From assembly GCF_001411555.2 (NCBI RefSeq), contig NC_049904.1, forward strand, positions 21,155,370 through 21,219,369: DNA of 64,000 bases. Direction: 5' to 3'. The stretch's first letter is position 1. Each line of letters begins with the position of its first letter. The notes below the pieces were generated by a model, which worked only from the letters and a program-made list of their open reading frames with translations, ran no database searches and was not told where the DNA came from. Below, one piece after another: positions 22,428 through 32,227 of the stretch. The position numbers and the translations under genes were made by a program. The stretch is from Juglans regia (taxonomy: Eukaryota > Streptophyta > Magnoliopsida > Fagales > Juglandaceae).

Positions 22428-24299
22428 CAGGCCTCTGAGCTGGGTCCCGACCCCCCATCCAACAAAGACGAGTCCCAACACTCTGAAGAAGGCGAGCCCC
22501 TTAACTCGATGTGGGGTACGATCCCAGGCCTTTGAGTCAGGTCCCGACTCCCCGTCCAACAAAGAAGAGTTCCAGCACTCGCAAGAAGGCGAGTCCCTTG
22601 ACTCGTTGCGGGGTAAGGTCCTAGGCCTCTGAGCTGTGTCCCGACTCCCCGTCCAACAAAGACAAGTCCCAGCACTCGCAAGAAAGCGAGCCCCTTGACT
22701 CGCTGCGAGGTAAGGTCCCAAGCCTCTAAATTGGGTCCCGACCCCAGTCCAACAAAGATGAGTCCCAACACTCGCAAGAAGGCGGGCCCCTTGACACGCT
22801 GCAAGATACAGTCCCAAGCCTCCGAGCCGGGTCCTGACTCCCCGTCCAACAAAGATGAGTCCCAACACTCGCAAGAAGGCTAGCCCCTTGACTTGCTTCG
22901 GGGTATGGTCTTAGGCCTCCAAGTCGGGTCCTGACTCCCAGTCCAACAAAGACGAGTTCTAGCACTCACAAGAAGGTGAACCTCTTGACTCGCTGCAGGG
23001 TAGGGTCCTAGGCCTCCGAGCCAAGTCCCGACTCCCCGTCCAACAAAGACAAGTCCCAGCACTCGCAAGAAAGCGAGCCCCTTGACTCGCTACGAGGTAT
23101 GGTCCTAGCCCTCTGAGCCGGGTCTTGACCCCTCGTCCAACAAAGACAAGTCCCAGCACTCACAAGAAGGTGAGCCCCTTGACTCACTGTGTGTCCCAGG
23201 CCTCCGAGTCAGGTCTCGACTCCCCATCCAACAAAGATGAGTCCCATCACTCGTAAGAAGGCGAGCCCCTTGACTCGCTGCGGGGTAAGGTCCCAGGCCT
23301 CCAAGCCGGGTCCTGACCCCCTGTCCAACAAAGACTAGTCCCAGCACTCCCAAGAAGGCAAGCCCTTTGACTCGCTGCGGGATACGGTCCCAGGCCTCCG
23401 AGCCGGATCTCGACTCCCCGTCCAACAAAGATGAGTCACAACACTCGCAAGAAGGCGAGCCCATTGACTCGATGCGGGGTAAGGTCCTAAGCCTCCAAGC
23501 CTGGTCCTGACGCCTCGTCCAACAAAGACGAGTCCCAGCACTCACAAGAAGGCAAGCCCCTTGACTCACTGTGGGATACTGTCTCAGGCCTCAGAGTCGG
23601 GTCTCGGCTCCCCATCCAACAAAGACGAGTCCCAACACACCCAAGAAGGTGAGCCCTTTGACTCGCTGCGGGGTACGATCCCAGGCCTTCGAGCCGGATC
23701 TTGACTCCCCATCCAGCAAAGACGAGTCACAACACTCGCAAGAAGGTGAGCCCCTTGACTCGCTGCGGGGTAAGGTCCTAGGCGTTTGAGTCGGGTCCCG
23801 ACCCCCCGTTCAGCAAAGATGACTCCCAGCACTTGCAAGAAGGCGAGCCCATTGACTCACAGCGGGGTAAGGTCCCAAGCCTCTAAATTGGGTCCCGACC
23901 CCAGTCCAACAAAGATGAGTCCCAACACTCGCAAGAAGGCAGGCCACTTGACACGCTGCAAGATACAGTCCCAAGCCTCCGAGCCGGGTCCTGACTCCCC
24001 GTCCAACAAAGATGAGTCCCAACACTCGCAAGAAGGCGAGCCCCTTGACTTGCTTCGGGGTATGGTCTTAGGCCTCCAAGTCGGGTCCCGACTCCCAGTC
24101 CAACAAAGACGAGTTCTAGCACTCACAAGAAGGTGAACCTCTTGACTCGCTGCAGGGTAGGGTCCTAGGCCTCCGAGCCAAGTCCCGACTCCCCGTCCAA
24201 CAAAGATGAGTCCTAGCACTCGAAAGAAGGCGAGCCCCTTGACTCGCTCAGAGGTAGGGTCCCAGGCCTTCGAGCCAAGTGTCGACCCCCCGTCCAAAA
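22428..24299 (+). repeat. 97-bp tandem array between pol and the antisense gene, about 19-20 units
   Basis: The phrase CCAACAAAGACGAGTCCCA recurs at about 22461, 22558, 22655, 22751, 22848, 22945, 23042, 23139, 23230, 23327 and so on to about 24296. The spacing is 97 bp, with 96 at a few steps and 91 at one. Units contain GGCGAGCCCCTTGACTCGCT and GGTCCCAGGCCTCCGAGCC. A four-unit block near 22740-23040 returns almost unchanged near 23897-24197, about 12 units later. Because 97 is not a multiple of three, long antisense frames appear in all three phases. I regard them as by-products. Confidence 0.92.
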
Positions 24300-27224
24300 A
24301 AGGCAACTGCAGCAAAGGAAAAAGAAAGGGGGGAGGAGAGAAGAGTAAAGGAACATGACACGCTGCAGGAAATAAGTTTCGATTTGATTCATCAATAACC
24401 ATACATAATTACTAGAAAAGACAGGGAGTGCCAAACAAGGCCGCAAAAAGCGTTAAGAAAAAAAAAAGCGACCAACATAAAAAAAAAAAGTGGGAATTCA
24501 AGCAAGAAGGGCCTAGCACATCACTAGGCAGAGGAGGCGGGGGAGCACTCGGCAAAAATGGGGAGTACCCTGGCTTCTCGAAGTTCTTGACATAAGATTG
24601 CACCTTAGGTAGGGGAGGAAGGGAGTCGAGTGACAACGTCTGCAGGTCCTGCTCGGGGTTCTACAGTAAATGCTTATGCATCCGATCGAGGCCTTCTAGA
24701 TAGCCATGAGACCATGCAGTGTCCCAAATACGAGGTCAATGCTTATGCATCCGATCGGGGCCTTCCGGATAGCTGTGAGGCAATCCGGGATTGAATCTCC
24801 CCGGCACGTTTGGCGACATCCTCCAGACGGGACTTCAGGCCAGCAATCTCATTATTCCGGGATAGGAGGTGAATGTTCTTCGGAATGCCTGACTAGGTGA
24901 GTTCACCGATACGAGCCTTGGCTTGTCACAACCACTTCCTTAAGAGTTGAGCCTTCTGAGAGTGCCTCAAATGTCAGAATAGCAGATGCGAACGTTGTCT
25001 AGCAGGCAAACCCCAATCTCGCTGGGAATCCACCAACTCCCTTCGAGCTACCTCAGTCTCTTCTCTGGACTTTTGTAGCTCTTGCTGAGCGGACTCCAAC
25101 TGCTCCTGAACGGTCGCCAACTCGCTTCTCAAGTGGCCGATTCTTGCTCGAAGGCCTGCCAGGCAAATTTCGCTTCGTGCAATTGACCCTCCAAGTTCTG
25201 GTTTTGCTCCTTCACTACAACTTGAGACTCTTTATTCTTCAGGCCGCCATCTTCAACTTGAAGTACCCAAAACGCGCCAGTGTCCTGAGCTCACTGTTGG
25301 CCTCTTCCAATTCTCCAAGTTCTCCACCAATCGTTGTGGCCAACTGGCCAGCAGCCTGCAAGACACACATAGGTATATGAGAAAAAGATGACCGGACGGT
25401 CACGACAAGATGTGTAGCACGAAGAGAAATACCTGGTCAAATAAGGGTCGTAACATCCGACGCATGCGCTCGATAGCCGCAGCACGAGCTTCATCCAAGG
25501 TTGAGGCTGGGGCCGGCATTCGTCCTTCCCTAGAGGAAGATGAGGGACCCGTGGGGACTAACTGCCAAGAAAAGCTTGGAAGGGACCTCCAAGTCTCATT
25601 GCAGGGCCCGGATGCCACGGGGGATAAAGCCTTAGAGTCGTCATCATCACTCAAGTCAATGAAGACTGGAGGGTCTTGGAAGTCTGGACCACGGTCGGAC
25701 CCGCTCGGCCCTACGGACGAAGAAGGAGGGAACCCCCGCCGCTGGGGAAGCACTCAGGGTGGCCTCACCCGAGCACCGAAACACAGGGGATGGACTTTCG
25801 GGCCTCGGCCAGTCTCTGCCTGCATCGATTTCTTCTTCTTCTTCTTCTTCGTCATGACGGATGAACTCCGCCCTCACCCCTCCCTGACTAGAGGCGCGGG
25901 AGGAGCTAGACTCAGTCCCTCGCGACCCGGTCTCTGTAAACGTCCCATCCCCGCTAACACCCTTATAGCTCGAATCCGGAGAAGGAGTCAGTCTCGACTC
26001 GAGAAGCTAACGGGCTACTTTCCCCCTCAGGGCATCCTTGAAAGACGTAAATGGCTCAAAGGTGCTGGGCGCGTGGGGCTGGGAATGTGATAGGGAAGCA
26101 AAAAAGGCGGCCTCAAGATCGCATGCATCCAACTCTTCCGCGGAAGGGAGCAACGGGTTTGGAAAGGGATCTATGGGAGCCAACCGAGAGCTCGTTGGGG
26201 TAGAGGGCCTAGCGGTAGGGCCCGAGCTACCAGGGAACGATGTACTTCCCCATGTTGAAGGAACCGGGATCTTTGCCCGCACGGACCCCTAGCCCTGAGG
26301 CGGATGGGTTCGGCTTCTAGGGTCTTCAGCGCGATCGCCGGAAGAAGAAAAATCCCCGACCTCACCAGTTTGTGGAGGGGAATTGTGGCGTACCCTCGGT
26401 CGTTTTCCCTGGCGACCAGAAGAGCTTGAAGCAAGCTTGGGGGAGAGGGTCGAATCTAGGGGGAGCAATGCTACCCAAGAAGTTCCTCCCGACGGTGTAC
26501 GAACGGTCAGGCATACATAGGTAGTCCCAAGTATTCGCGTTGGACGAAACTAGGTCGGTTTTGCAACTCGTTAGGATGGGCTAGCGCCCAAGTAGTCACT
26601 AGCTCCAATCAAGCCTCTTCCCTCAAATTGAGGGTAAATTCCAGGCTTTTCGTGGAAGGGGGAAACCCCCAGCAGACTTGAATAGGGAATTCCTTGTGGG
26701 CTGCCTCCCCCTCGAAAAATTTTCAATCCGAACCCGACACGAAGATGAACTTCCGACACCACTCCTTTATACTTGAATGACGTCGCACAAAAGAGGCAAT
26801 CTTGCGGCCGGGGGACTGGGCCTGGAAACTGACGATGCTTCCCAGACGGTAGACGAGCCGAGAGGCGAACAAGAATTCTCGAGCCGTTAGGTCGGGGTAT
26901 TCCTCAGGAGTCTTGCTGAGTATCATCCGGAAGATGATACAGCTGGATATCAAGAGGCGCCACGCATTGGGGTGGAGTTGCAAAGGGGCCAGTCCAAGGT
27001 AATGCAAAACCTCACGAACCGGACGATAGAAAGGGAGGCGAAGACCATTGGCGAACATTAGCTAGAAGAGAGCAACCCTCGTCACTGTCCCGAGGAATCT
27101 CCAGAATAACAGTAGGAGGAATGTTGTACTTAGAATGAAACGCCTTGAGGTCGTCACCAGAAACGGAAGAAACCCAGCGTTTCTCCTTCAAATATGGAGG
27201 CATAGAGTCAACTTTAGGAGCCAT
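24300..27224 (-). pseudogene. Antisense gene of element III (PF04195-type N-terminus, coiled-coil C-terminus)
   Basis: Runs opposite to gag-pol. The ATG at 27224 opens MAPKVDSMPPYLKEKRWVSS. After a frameshift near 27055 comes LPFYRPVREVLHYLGLAP and QLHPNAWRLL, the pattern of the plant domain labelled 'putative gypsy type transposon' (PF04195). A proline/serine-rich linker follows, with an acidic run from the GAA/CTT repeat at 25831-25852. Next is DEARAAAIERMRRMLRPLFDQ, ending at a CAG|GTATTT donor (25433) with a TTGCAG acceptor (exon restarts at 25355), a 77-bp intron. Beyond it are heptad-like segments (LATTIGGELGELEEANSEL; LRSELATVQEQLESAQQEL). Multiple stops and shifts make this copy a pseudogene. 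Antisense genes in this place are known in Tat elements such as Grande. The function is unknown. The 3' end is uncertain. Confidence 0.7.
25356..25432 (-). other. Predicted 77-bp intron in the antisense gene
   Basis: On the minus strand the donor is CTATTTGACCAG|GTATTTC and the acceptor TGTGTGTCTTGCAG|GCTGC. Removing it joins RPLFDQ to AAGQLATTIGG and keeps a helical, charged reading frame on both sides. The length is ordinary for a plant intron. No transcript evidence is available here. Confidence 0.55.
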
Positions 27225-27367
27225 CGCAGTAGTAGGAGACGACAAAGGACGTTGAGCAAAAGAAGAGAATGAAGGGAAATGTGACTGCCGGAAAGAAAGA
27301 GAGCGAGAACAGCAAAAGCACGAAAAAAAAATAGAAGGGGACGGTGGAGAAGATGTGAAAATAAGAG

Positions 27368-27377
27368 CCTTATATAG
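27368..27377 (-). promoter_or_regulatory. TATA box upstream of the antisense gene
   Basis: CTATATAAGG on the minus strand lies about 145 bp upstream of the ATG at 27224. A transcript starting 25-35 bp downstream would have a leader of about 110-120 bases. It lies between the 3' LTR and the antisense start, so the antisense gene would not depend on the LTR promoter. There is also an in-frame ATG at 27434, but that is upstream of the TATA box. Confidence 0.5.
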
Positions 27378-27686
27378 TGGAGACAGGCTAGAAAGTGCAC
27401 TGGAAATGAAGCGATTTGACAAAAGCGCCATCATACCATGCGGCGCACGATTCCAGGAGGGGCAGTAGGGCTGGAAGGCGTTGTGTCAAGAAAGTGAGGG
27501 GCACAAGCCTGTAAGATCCTGGGAGGCGAAGGGAGGGACGCCCACGTGTCTAATCAATCCTTGAAAGAAGAAGGGAGGCACCCCATCAATGATGATTGAT
27601 CTTGGGAACTTGAAGCGCCGGAAGCCAAACGGACGACGACGTAATGAATTCCCACCACGCACACACGATAGGAATTCGCGGGGTAG

Positions 27687-28066
27687 TGAGAGGGAGAGGC
27701 CCATCCTCGAAAGGCTCGAGCCCAAAGAGGCCGGACCTGGGAGCTCTAGGCCTAAGGAGACCAAGCTCGAAGGTTCCGGGCCACAGACTAGACCCCTCCG
27801 TGAGCTAAGAGTCCGAGCAGGACAATCCGTGCTGAGCCCGAAACGACGAACCCAACTGGGAACATCTTTTGGGGCCAGGTTCGAAGGAATCGATGAGTAC
27901 GTCTCAGGGACAACGGCTCGCCAGGACCTACTCTTGGACGGTTGGCAAGGAGCCCGGTAGCGCGCAGACTACTGAATACGCACGGACACAAATTCTCTGG
28001 ATTCAAAGGACGACGCAATCAAAGGTGTGAGTCGGGAACCCCAGCACGCGAAACATGACATCAACA
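27687..28066 (+). repeat. 3' LTR of element III, internally deleted
   Basis: 380 bp, TGAGAGGGAGAGGC to CATCAACA. Aligned to the 876-bp 5' LTR it lacks 494 bp (18086-18579). The break falls at a shared GCG, consistent with a microhomology-mediated deletion. GAATTCGCGGGGTAG before it is the likely polypurine-tract region. The flank after it is ATAGT. Confidence 0.85.
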
Positions 28067-28505
28067 ATAGTCGTCGACCAAAACAAGACTAAGGTTACAT
28101 TACATTAAAAGAATTTAGTTGTTGCCAAGGTTTAATACTATACGCTAGCCAGCATTGTTAACTTACTCTATTTTCATAGGTACACTCGACAATGGGATTT
28201 AACAATGGTGGAGAATAATAATTCCAATTAAGTTTGCGAATCTATCAAAACTGGAAGTAGATTAAAATTATTGCTACTTACGGCTTATCCCAAATGACTT
28301 TTTAATGACAAATTCAAGGGAAAATTACATATTCCACCATGGGGTACTGTCCCTACCAGTTGGGCCAAACTAGCCAATTATTTTATTGCTTTCATTTGTA
28401 AGTACCTAATTAGAGGAGATCATATATAGAACATGCATATGTACTAAATCAACGGTGACACAGTGGCATCTAATTTATAATCAACTAATACAAGACGTCA
28501 CGTAC
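28067..28505. other. Intron 3 of LRR kinase copy A, right part
   Basis: AT-rich sequence between the retrotransposon's 3' end and the GTACG donor of exon 2 (28505). It contains no open frame of note. A short piece near 28115-28150 (TTGTTGCCAAGGTTTAA) resembles the end of exon 1 (28767-28785), which fits local duplication of this part of the gene. Confidence 0.6.
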
Positions 28506-28652
28506 CTTCGAAGTTGTTGTAGGCAAGAAATAAAAGTGTGAGCTTGGTTAAGTTCCCTATTTCGGGAAATAGTTTTCCTATGAAATTATTAGACCACAAG
28601 TTTAAAAATTGCAACTGTTTGCACTTGAACAAAGAGGATGGGAGCTGACTAC
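28506..28652 (-). CDS. LRR kinase copy A, exon 2: two LRR units
   Basis: 147 bp, 49 codons, bounded by a CACAG acceptor and a GTACG donor, in phase with exons 1 and 3. It encodes SQLPSSLFKCKQLQ, a second LRR, and ends AYNNFEG at the donor. Exon 1 also ends in NNNFEG at a GTA donor. Copy B has the corresponding LRRs joined in one exon (53782-53554), so this small exon may come from a local duplication of the exon 1 end. It is too short to stand out as an open frame by itself. Confidence 0.75.
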
Positions 28653-28754
28653 CTGTGAAACATGCAATTATACTTTAGAAACAAATATTGGAATTTACTT
28701 ACCGATCATAATTAACAGCATAACCTACCAATCAAGACTAAATATTATATATAC

Positions 28755-29529
28755 CTTCGAAGTTGTTATTGCCAAGGTTTAAAACTGTAAGCGTGGTTAA
28801 GTTCCCTACTTCCGGTGGTAGTGTACCAGATAGCGTATTATTACTGAGATCAATATATTGCAGTGAAGACATGTTGAACAAAAAGGAGGGCATTGGACCT
28901 GAAAACTTGTTTTCTGCAAGATCAATTCTTTGCAACGTAGACACTTTGAAGATAGAGGATGGTATGGAGCCCCAAAGCTGATTATCTTGAAGTACAATTT
29001 GTTGCAATGAAGATGTATTGTTAAATAGAGATGATGGGATAGTACCTATGAAATTGTTGGTTACAAGACATAAAATTTGAAGTTTGGTTAGCAATCCTAT
29101 CCATGACGGGATTTCTCCACTGAATTCATTGTATTCGAAATGCAAGAGTTCCAAGCGATAAAGATGAGACAATTCGTTTGGCATTGAGCCATGAAAACTA
29201 TTGTTCCTTATGCTTAGGCTGACAAGAAATGAAAGGTTTCCTATATGCGGAGGAATGGTTCCTACAAGACCATTGTTGAAAAGGTTCAAGGCTGTAACCC
29301 GATGATGTCGGGAACCACAGGTGACACCGACCCAATTGCAAACTGAAGTTCTGGTGGACCAATTTGTTGTCAAAATATGGTGAGGGTCATAAGAAATATG
29401 AGCTTTCAAGGCAAGAAGAGCAAATTGATCTGTGGTAATGTTGAGAATTTTTGCATCAGTAGTTAAACAAGACATGAGAAGCAGTGGCAGAAAACAGAAG
29501 ATGAGGAAACAGGTAGTTTGGTCGGCCAT
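28755..29529 (-). CDS. LRR kinase copy A, exon 1: signal peptide, LRRNT and first LRRs
   Basis: 775 bp from the ATG at 29529. Residues 1-27 form a hydrophobic signal peptide (FLIFCFLPLLLMSC). Then comes the LRRNT_2 cap with FALLALKAHI and the cysteine pair in CNWVGVTC. From about residue 75 there are LRRs of the plant extracellular type, with L..L.L..N.L.G.IP and good N-glycosylation sites. The exon ends NNNFEG at a GTATAT donor, phase 1. The frame is fully open, in contrast to exon 3. The start is supported by the signal peptide and by the lack of an earlier in-frame ATG with coding character. Confidence 0.85.
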
Positions 29530-30410
29530 GAGTAGTACTCTATGTGGAATGAGGTATTGGGATTTGTGTTGTAGTCAAAGGAAGAACAAGATCACTGATA
29601 TTTAAAGAAATTGTAGCTTGATGAAGATAAGGATAAACTCATCAAGCCGATCGATGGCCAATAGGTTGTTTGCCCAATAGCAGGGTCACTAACGTACATG
29701 ATGTGGAAACATGCAGTTTTCAACTAACAAGACCGAGCTAGCCCTTTATAATTAGAGTGTTTTAATTAATGGGCCGGCATGTCCTTTGCATTGACCAGAG
29801 GGTTTAAAAATCAAGGATATGAATTTGACAAAATGGATATGACAAAGTTAATGTCCTTTGCATTGGCACACACAAATATGATTTTTTATAATTTTATGAC
29901 TCAAATGTTTTAGAAGATTCGAAAAAATGGACAATATTTAATTCACGGCAATGAATATTAGTAATCATGAGTAATATAAATTTCAATATTAAATACAGTG
30001 TGGTCCACATACTATATCTATCTCGAGCCAAATTGCATGTAGAAAGTATTTAAGTAACAATCTATGTTCGCAACTTTATTCCAAAATATCAATTTCAACT
30101 TTGCCAAGTGGACTCATTCCAACAATAGTAGAACATTTCAACGGTATCAATTGCCACAATTTCTTGTACTGAATTCATTTTTTTTAACATCCATACAGTC
30201 CTTCTAGATCATGTATCTTATAATGTATTTAGAAATCCAAGTACTTATACTGAATATGATATATACAGTACTTTTATCTCATTTTTATTACGTTATATTG
30301 ACATGGTATTGTCTATCTACCATTGAATCGACTCGTTTTTAAGAATAATAAATTCAATTATTGATAGATAACGCTACATCTACGTTATCATGCACTCACT
30401 CTCATATCTT
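29530..30410 (-). promoter_or_regulatory. Proximal upstream region of LRR kinase copy A
   Basis: Parts match the region upstream of copy B, for example 29938-30020 against 55094-55170 (ACTATATCTATC and flanks). A TATA-like TTTAAATATC lies at 29606-29597 on the minus strand, about 70 bp before the ATG. TTGACC at about 29784 and TTGACA at about 30298 fit the W-box core bound by WRKY factors. Such cores are common by chance, so regulation is only suggested. Confidence 0.4.
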
Positions 30411-30512
30411 TTTTTTTTTTTTTAAAGAGCCAGTAGCCATATGGTAGTACCCCGTTTCAAGTTTATTAATAAGCCCTCACTTATGGTGGAAGAATACAGT
30501 GGTTACAAGCCC
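30411..30512 (-). mobile_element. 5'-truncated LINE stub (3' end only)
   Basis: A T-run at about 30410-30424 (a poly(A) tail on the minus strand) is followed by sequence matching the 3' end of the LINE at 40441, such as TTTATTAATAAGCCCTCACTTATGG against TTTATTAATAAGCTTTCACTTGTGG. The matching site upstream of copy B (about 55549-55577) has no such insertion. The short length is usual for 5'-truncated LINE copies. Confidence 0.7.
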
Positions 30513-30890
30513 TCACTTGGGAGATGAAAAATCAAATAAAGAGAGCAATCTGATCACTCAGCCAAAGATAATAACTATATAAGTTCATGTTAAAAGTACT
30601 TAAGACTCAACTTAAATACATCTCTCAAGAGTGGTGGCAACTTTAGAGCCCAACAATGCCCAGCCCAAGTCCGAGGCTAAAATAAGTGATCCAGTGGTCC
30701 ATTTGTAAGCTTCTATGTAGTTAATTTTCTTTTCATTTCAATTTAATCGTAAATATGCTAATTCTACTTTCCTTTGGCTAATTCTATGTAGTAATTTCCA
30801 ACCGTATGAAGGATAATTCATGCTCAAAATAGGATTTGGTGTTTCAATTAATGGTATTAATTAGTCGTATACCTGAACGAAGCCATAAAC
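30513..30890 (-). promoter_or_regulatory. Distal upstream region of copy A (copy 2 of the shared block)
   Basis: Matches 1-470 and 55577-55650 plus 56263-56480, for example CCCAGCCCAAGTCCGAGGCTAA and TTTCATTTCAATTTAATCGTAAATATGC. No coding content is seen. Confidence 0.6.
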
Positions 30891-32001
30891 AGATTTCAAG
30901 AACAAGTATATTAGGTTAATGTAGGCATTGACGAGATACTTAAAATAAATGTTTCTGAATTCTAATTGACATTCTAAGCAAAAAGGGAGGGACTGCTTAC
31001 AATCAATCGTAGTATGAATCAAACAATCAATACTGTTGTGAATTTTATAATCAATTTAAATTAGTACTGTTGGGGTTTTTTTTTACATCTTCACCAAACA
31101 CTTATCTATTTAATTTAATTTTTGTTCTGATCTGTTTTTTTTTTTACTTTCATTTCATTTCTTATTCCACTTTCTATTAAGAAAAAGATTTTAAAGACAT
31201 AATCACTAAATAATTAAGGTACTATATTTTGTCGGTTTCATAAATAAATTTATTTAATATATTATTTTGTTTGTTTTATTATTTATCGAAATATCATATT
31301 GTTTTTTATTATATCCTATGGACCTATAATAATTAATCACAACCCACCGAATATCTAAAATGGTTGCTTATAGTTCTCCAATTGTGTCGCGCCTTTCATC
31401 ACAACATTTCAGTCTATTTATAGTTATGATATAACACATTTTTTAAATTTATCATCTTACTTTTAATATGGTAAGCTTACACGTAAAAGTTTTAAAATTA
31501 TCGGAAGAATGAAATTTAGAAATTTATACACAATGTTTTTCATATTATTTTACATAATAATATTTTAAGTGAGCGATATTTTTTAATATACCTTGTAAAA
31601 TAATATTATTTTATAAAAATATTTTCATTTTATAATATTATTATAAACTATATTATAGATATATCATTACTCCAAAAGCTGACTTCATCACCGCCTCGCA
31701 TCTTCCTTTATTTTTAATTTAATAAAATTTACATATAAAAATCTGTCAAGTTGCCTGTTGGCATGCAAGTCTTCTGTACTGTATCCCATTAAATGGGCTC
31801 ACTTCCAGCGGACCACCCTGACGTTAAATTTATTCTTTCACGTCGTGTTAATTGAACACGGGTGCAACCAGTCCCTACAGGATGGGACCAGCCTTTCCCC
31901 ACCCCCTGCTTCTGCATACCCGCACCTGTCCATAGAGGGTGGGGTATCCCGTTTGCTGCCCAGAATGTGGAGGTAGACTTCCATCCGTCCGCCCCTCACT
32001 T
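30891..32001. other. AT-rich intergenic DNA, no gene seen
   Basis: Bases 30885-30995 closely match 53395-53470, in the intron 3 region of copy B (AAATGTTTCTGAATTCTAATTGACATTCTAAGC), so the duplication history of the cluster includes rearranged pieces. The rest has no supportable gene. A GC-richer part (31860-31990) has frames on both strands (72 and 68 codons) that overlap antisense and have no domain. Confidence 0.5.
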
Positions 32002-32004
32002 TAA

Positions 32005-32224
32005 GGGCAGGTTTGGGGGTTAAAATAAAACATAAAATTCTCATCTCATCTCATTTCATCATTACACATTTTTTAAATCCTCATATAAAATATAATAAAC
32101 AATTCAACTTTTTCAAATCCTAATACACATTTTTCAAATCCCAAAACAAAAATAATATTAAAATTTAATATTTTAAACTTTAAAATAAAACACAAAATTC
32201 TCATCTCACTCCCCAAACCTACCC
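32005..32224. mobile_element. Tourist-like (PIF/Harbinger) MITE with TAA target duplication
   Basis: A 220-bp AT-rich element. The inverted ends are GGGCAGGTTTGGGG (32005-32018) and CCCCAAACCTACCC (32211-32224), one mismatch in 14. It is flanked by TAA at 32002-32004 and 32225-32227, the 3-bp target size of PIF/Harbinger. Internally it repeats AAAATTCTCATCTCA near both ends. Non-coding. Confidence 0.75.
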
Positions 32225-32227
32225 TAA

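Larger units (their letters stand above)
17720..28066 (+). mobile_element. Element III: Tat-lineage Ty3/gypsy retrotransposon in an LRR kinase intron
   Basis: A 10.3 kb element with an 876-bp 5' LTR, a TGGCGCCGT primer site, gag, truncated pol, a 97-bp tandem array, an antisense gene and a 380-bp 3' LTR. Flanks are AAAGT and ATAGT, a 5-bp target duplication with one mismatch. Two RNase H domains (the Ty3 domain followed by an archaeal-like one), the repeat array, the antisense gene before the 3' LTR and the primer site all agree with the Tat lineage. Protease and the N-terminal part of the reverse transcriptase are missing, and gag and pol are broken by stops, so it is not autonomous. It is opposite in orientation to the host gene. 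Confidence 0.9.
14742..29529 (-). pseudogene. LRR receptor-like kinase copy A (LRR-XII type), four exons, two nonsense mutations
   Basis: Predicted exons are 29529-28755, 28652-28506, 17233-15233 and 15094-14742, all with GT-AG borders and phase 1 joins. The frame totals 1,092 codons, the usual size of an LRR-XII receptor kinase. The order is signal peptide, LRRNT, about 20 LRRs, transmembrane helix near residue 750 and a kinase from about residue 807. Members of this class (FLS2, EFR, XA21) sense microbial peptides at the plasma membrane. Two stops interrupt exon 3: TAA at 16520-16518, within the LRRs, and TGA at 16007-16005, just before the membrane helix. A 10.3 kb retrotransposon lies in the third intron. 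As it stands the gene could give at most a soluble ectodomain. Sequencing error at both stops is unlikely but cannot be excluded. Confidence 0.85.

Noticed and set aside
22259..24402. Many long minus-strand open frames with repeating FVGRGVGTRLGG-like peptides
   Set aside because: They are translations of the 97-bp array in successive phases. Their openness follows from the repeat lacking stops on that strand, and they overlap one another.
25400..26090. Plus-strand 226-codon frame at 25410-26090
   Set aside because: It lies opposite the antisense gene's acidic and serine-rich part. The minus strand has the PF04195-type, spliced, coiled-coil frame, so the plus frame is probably a shadow.
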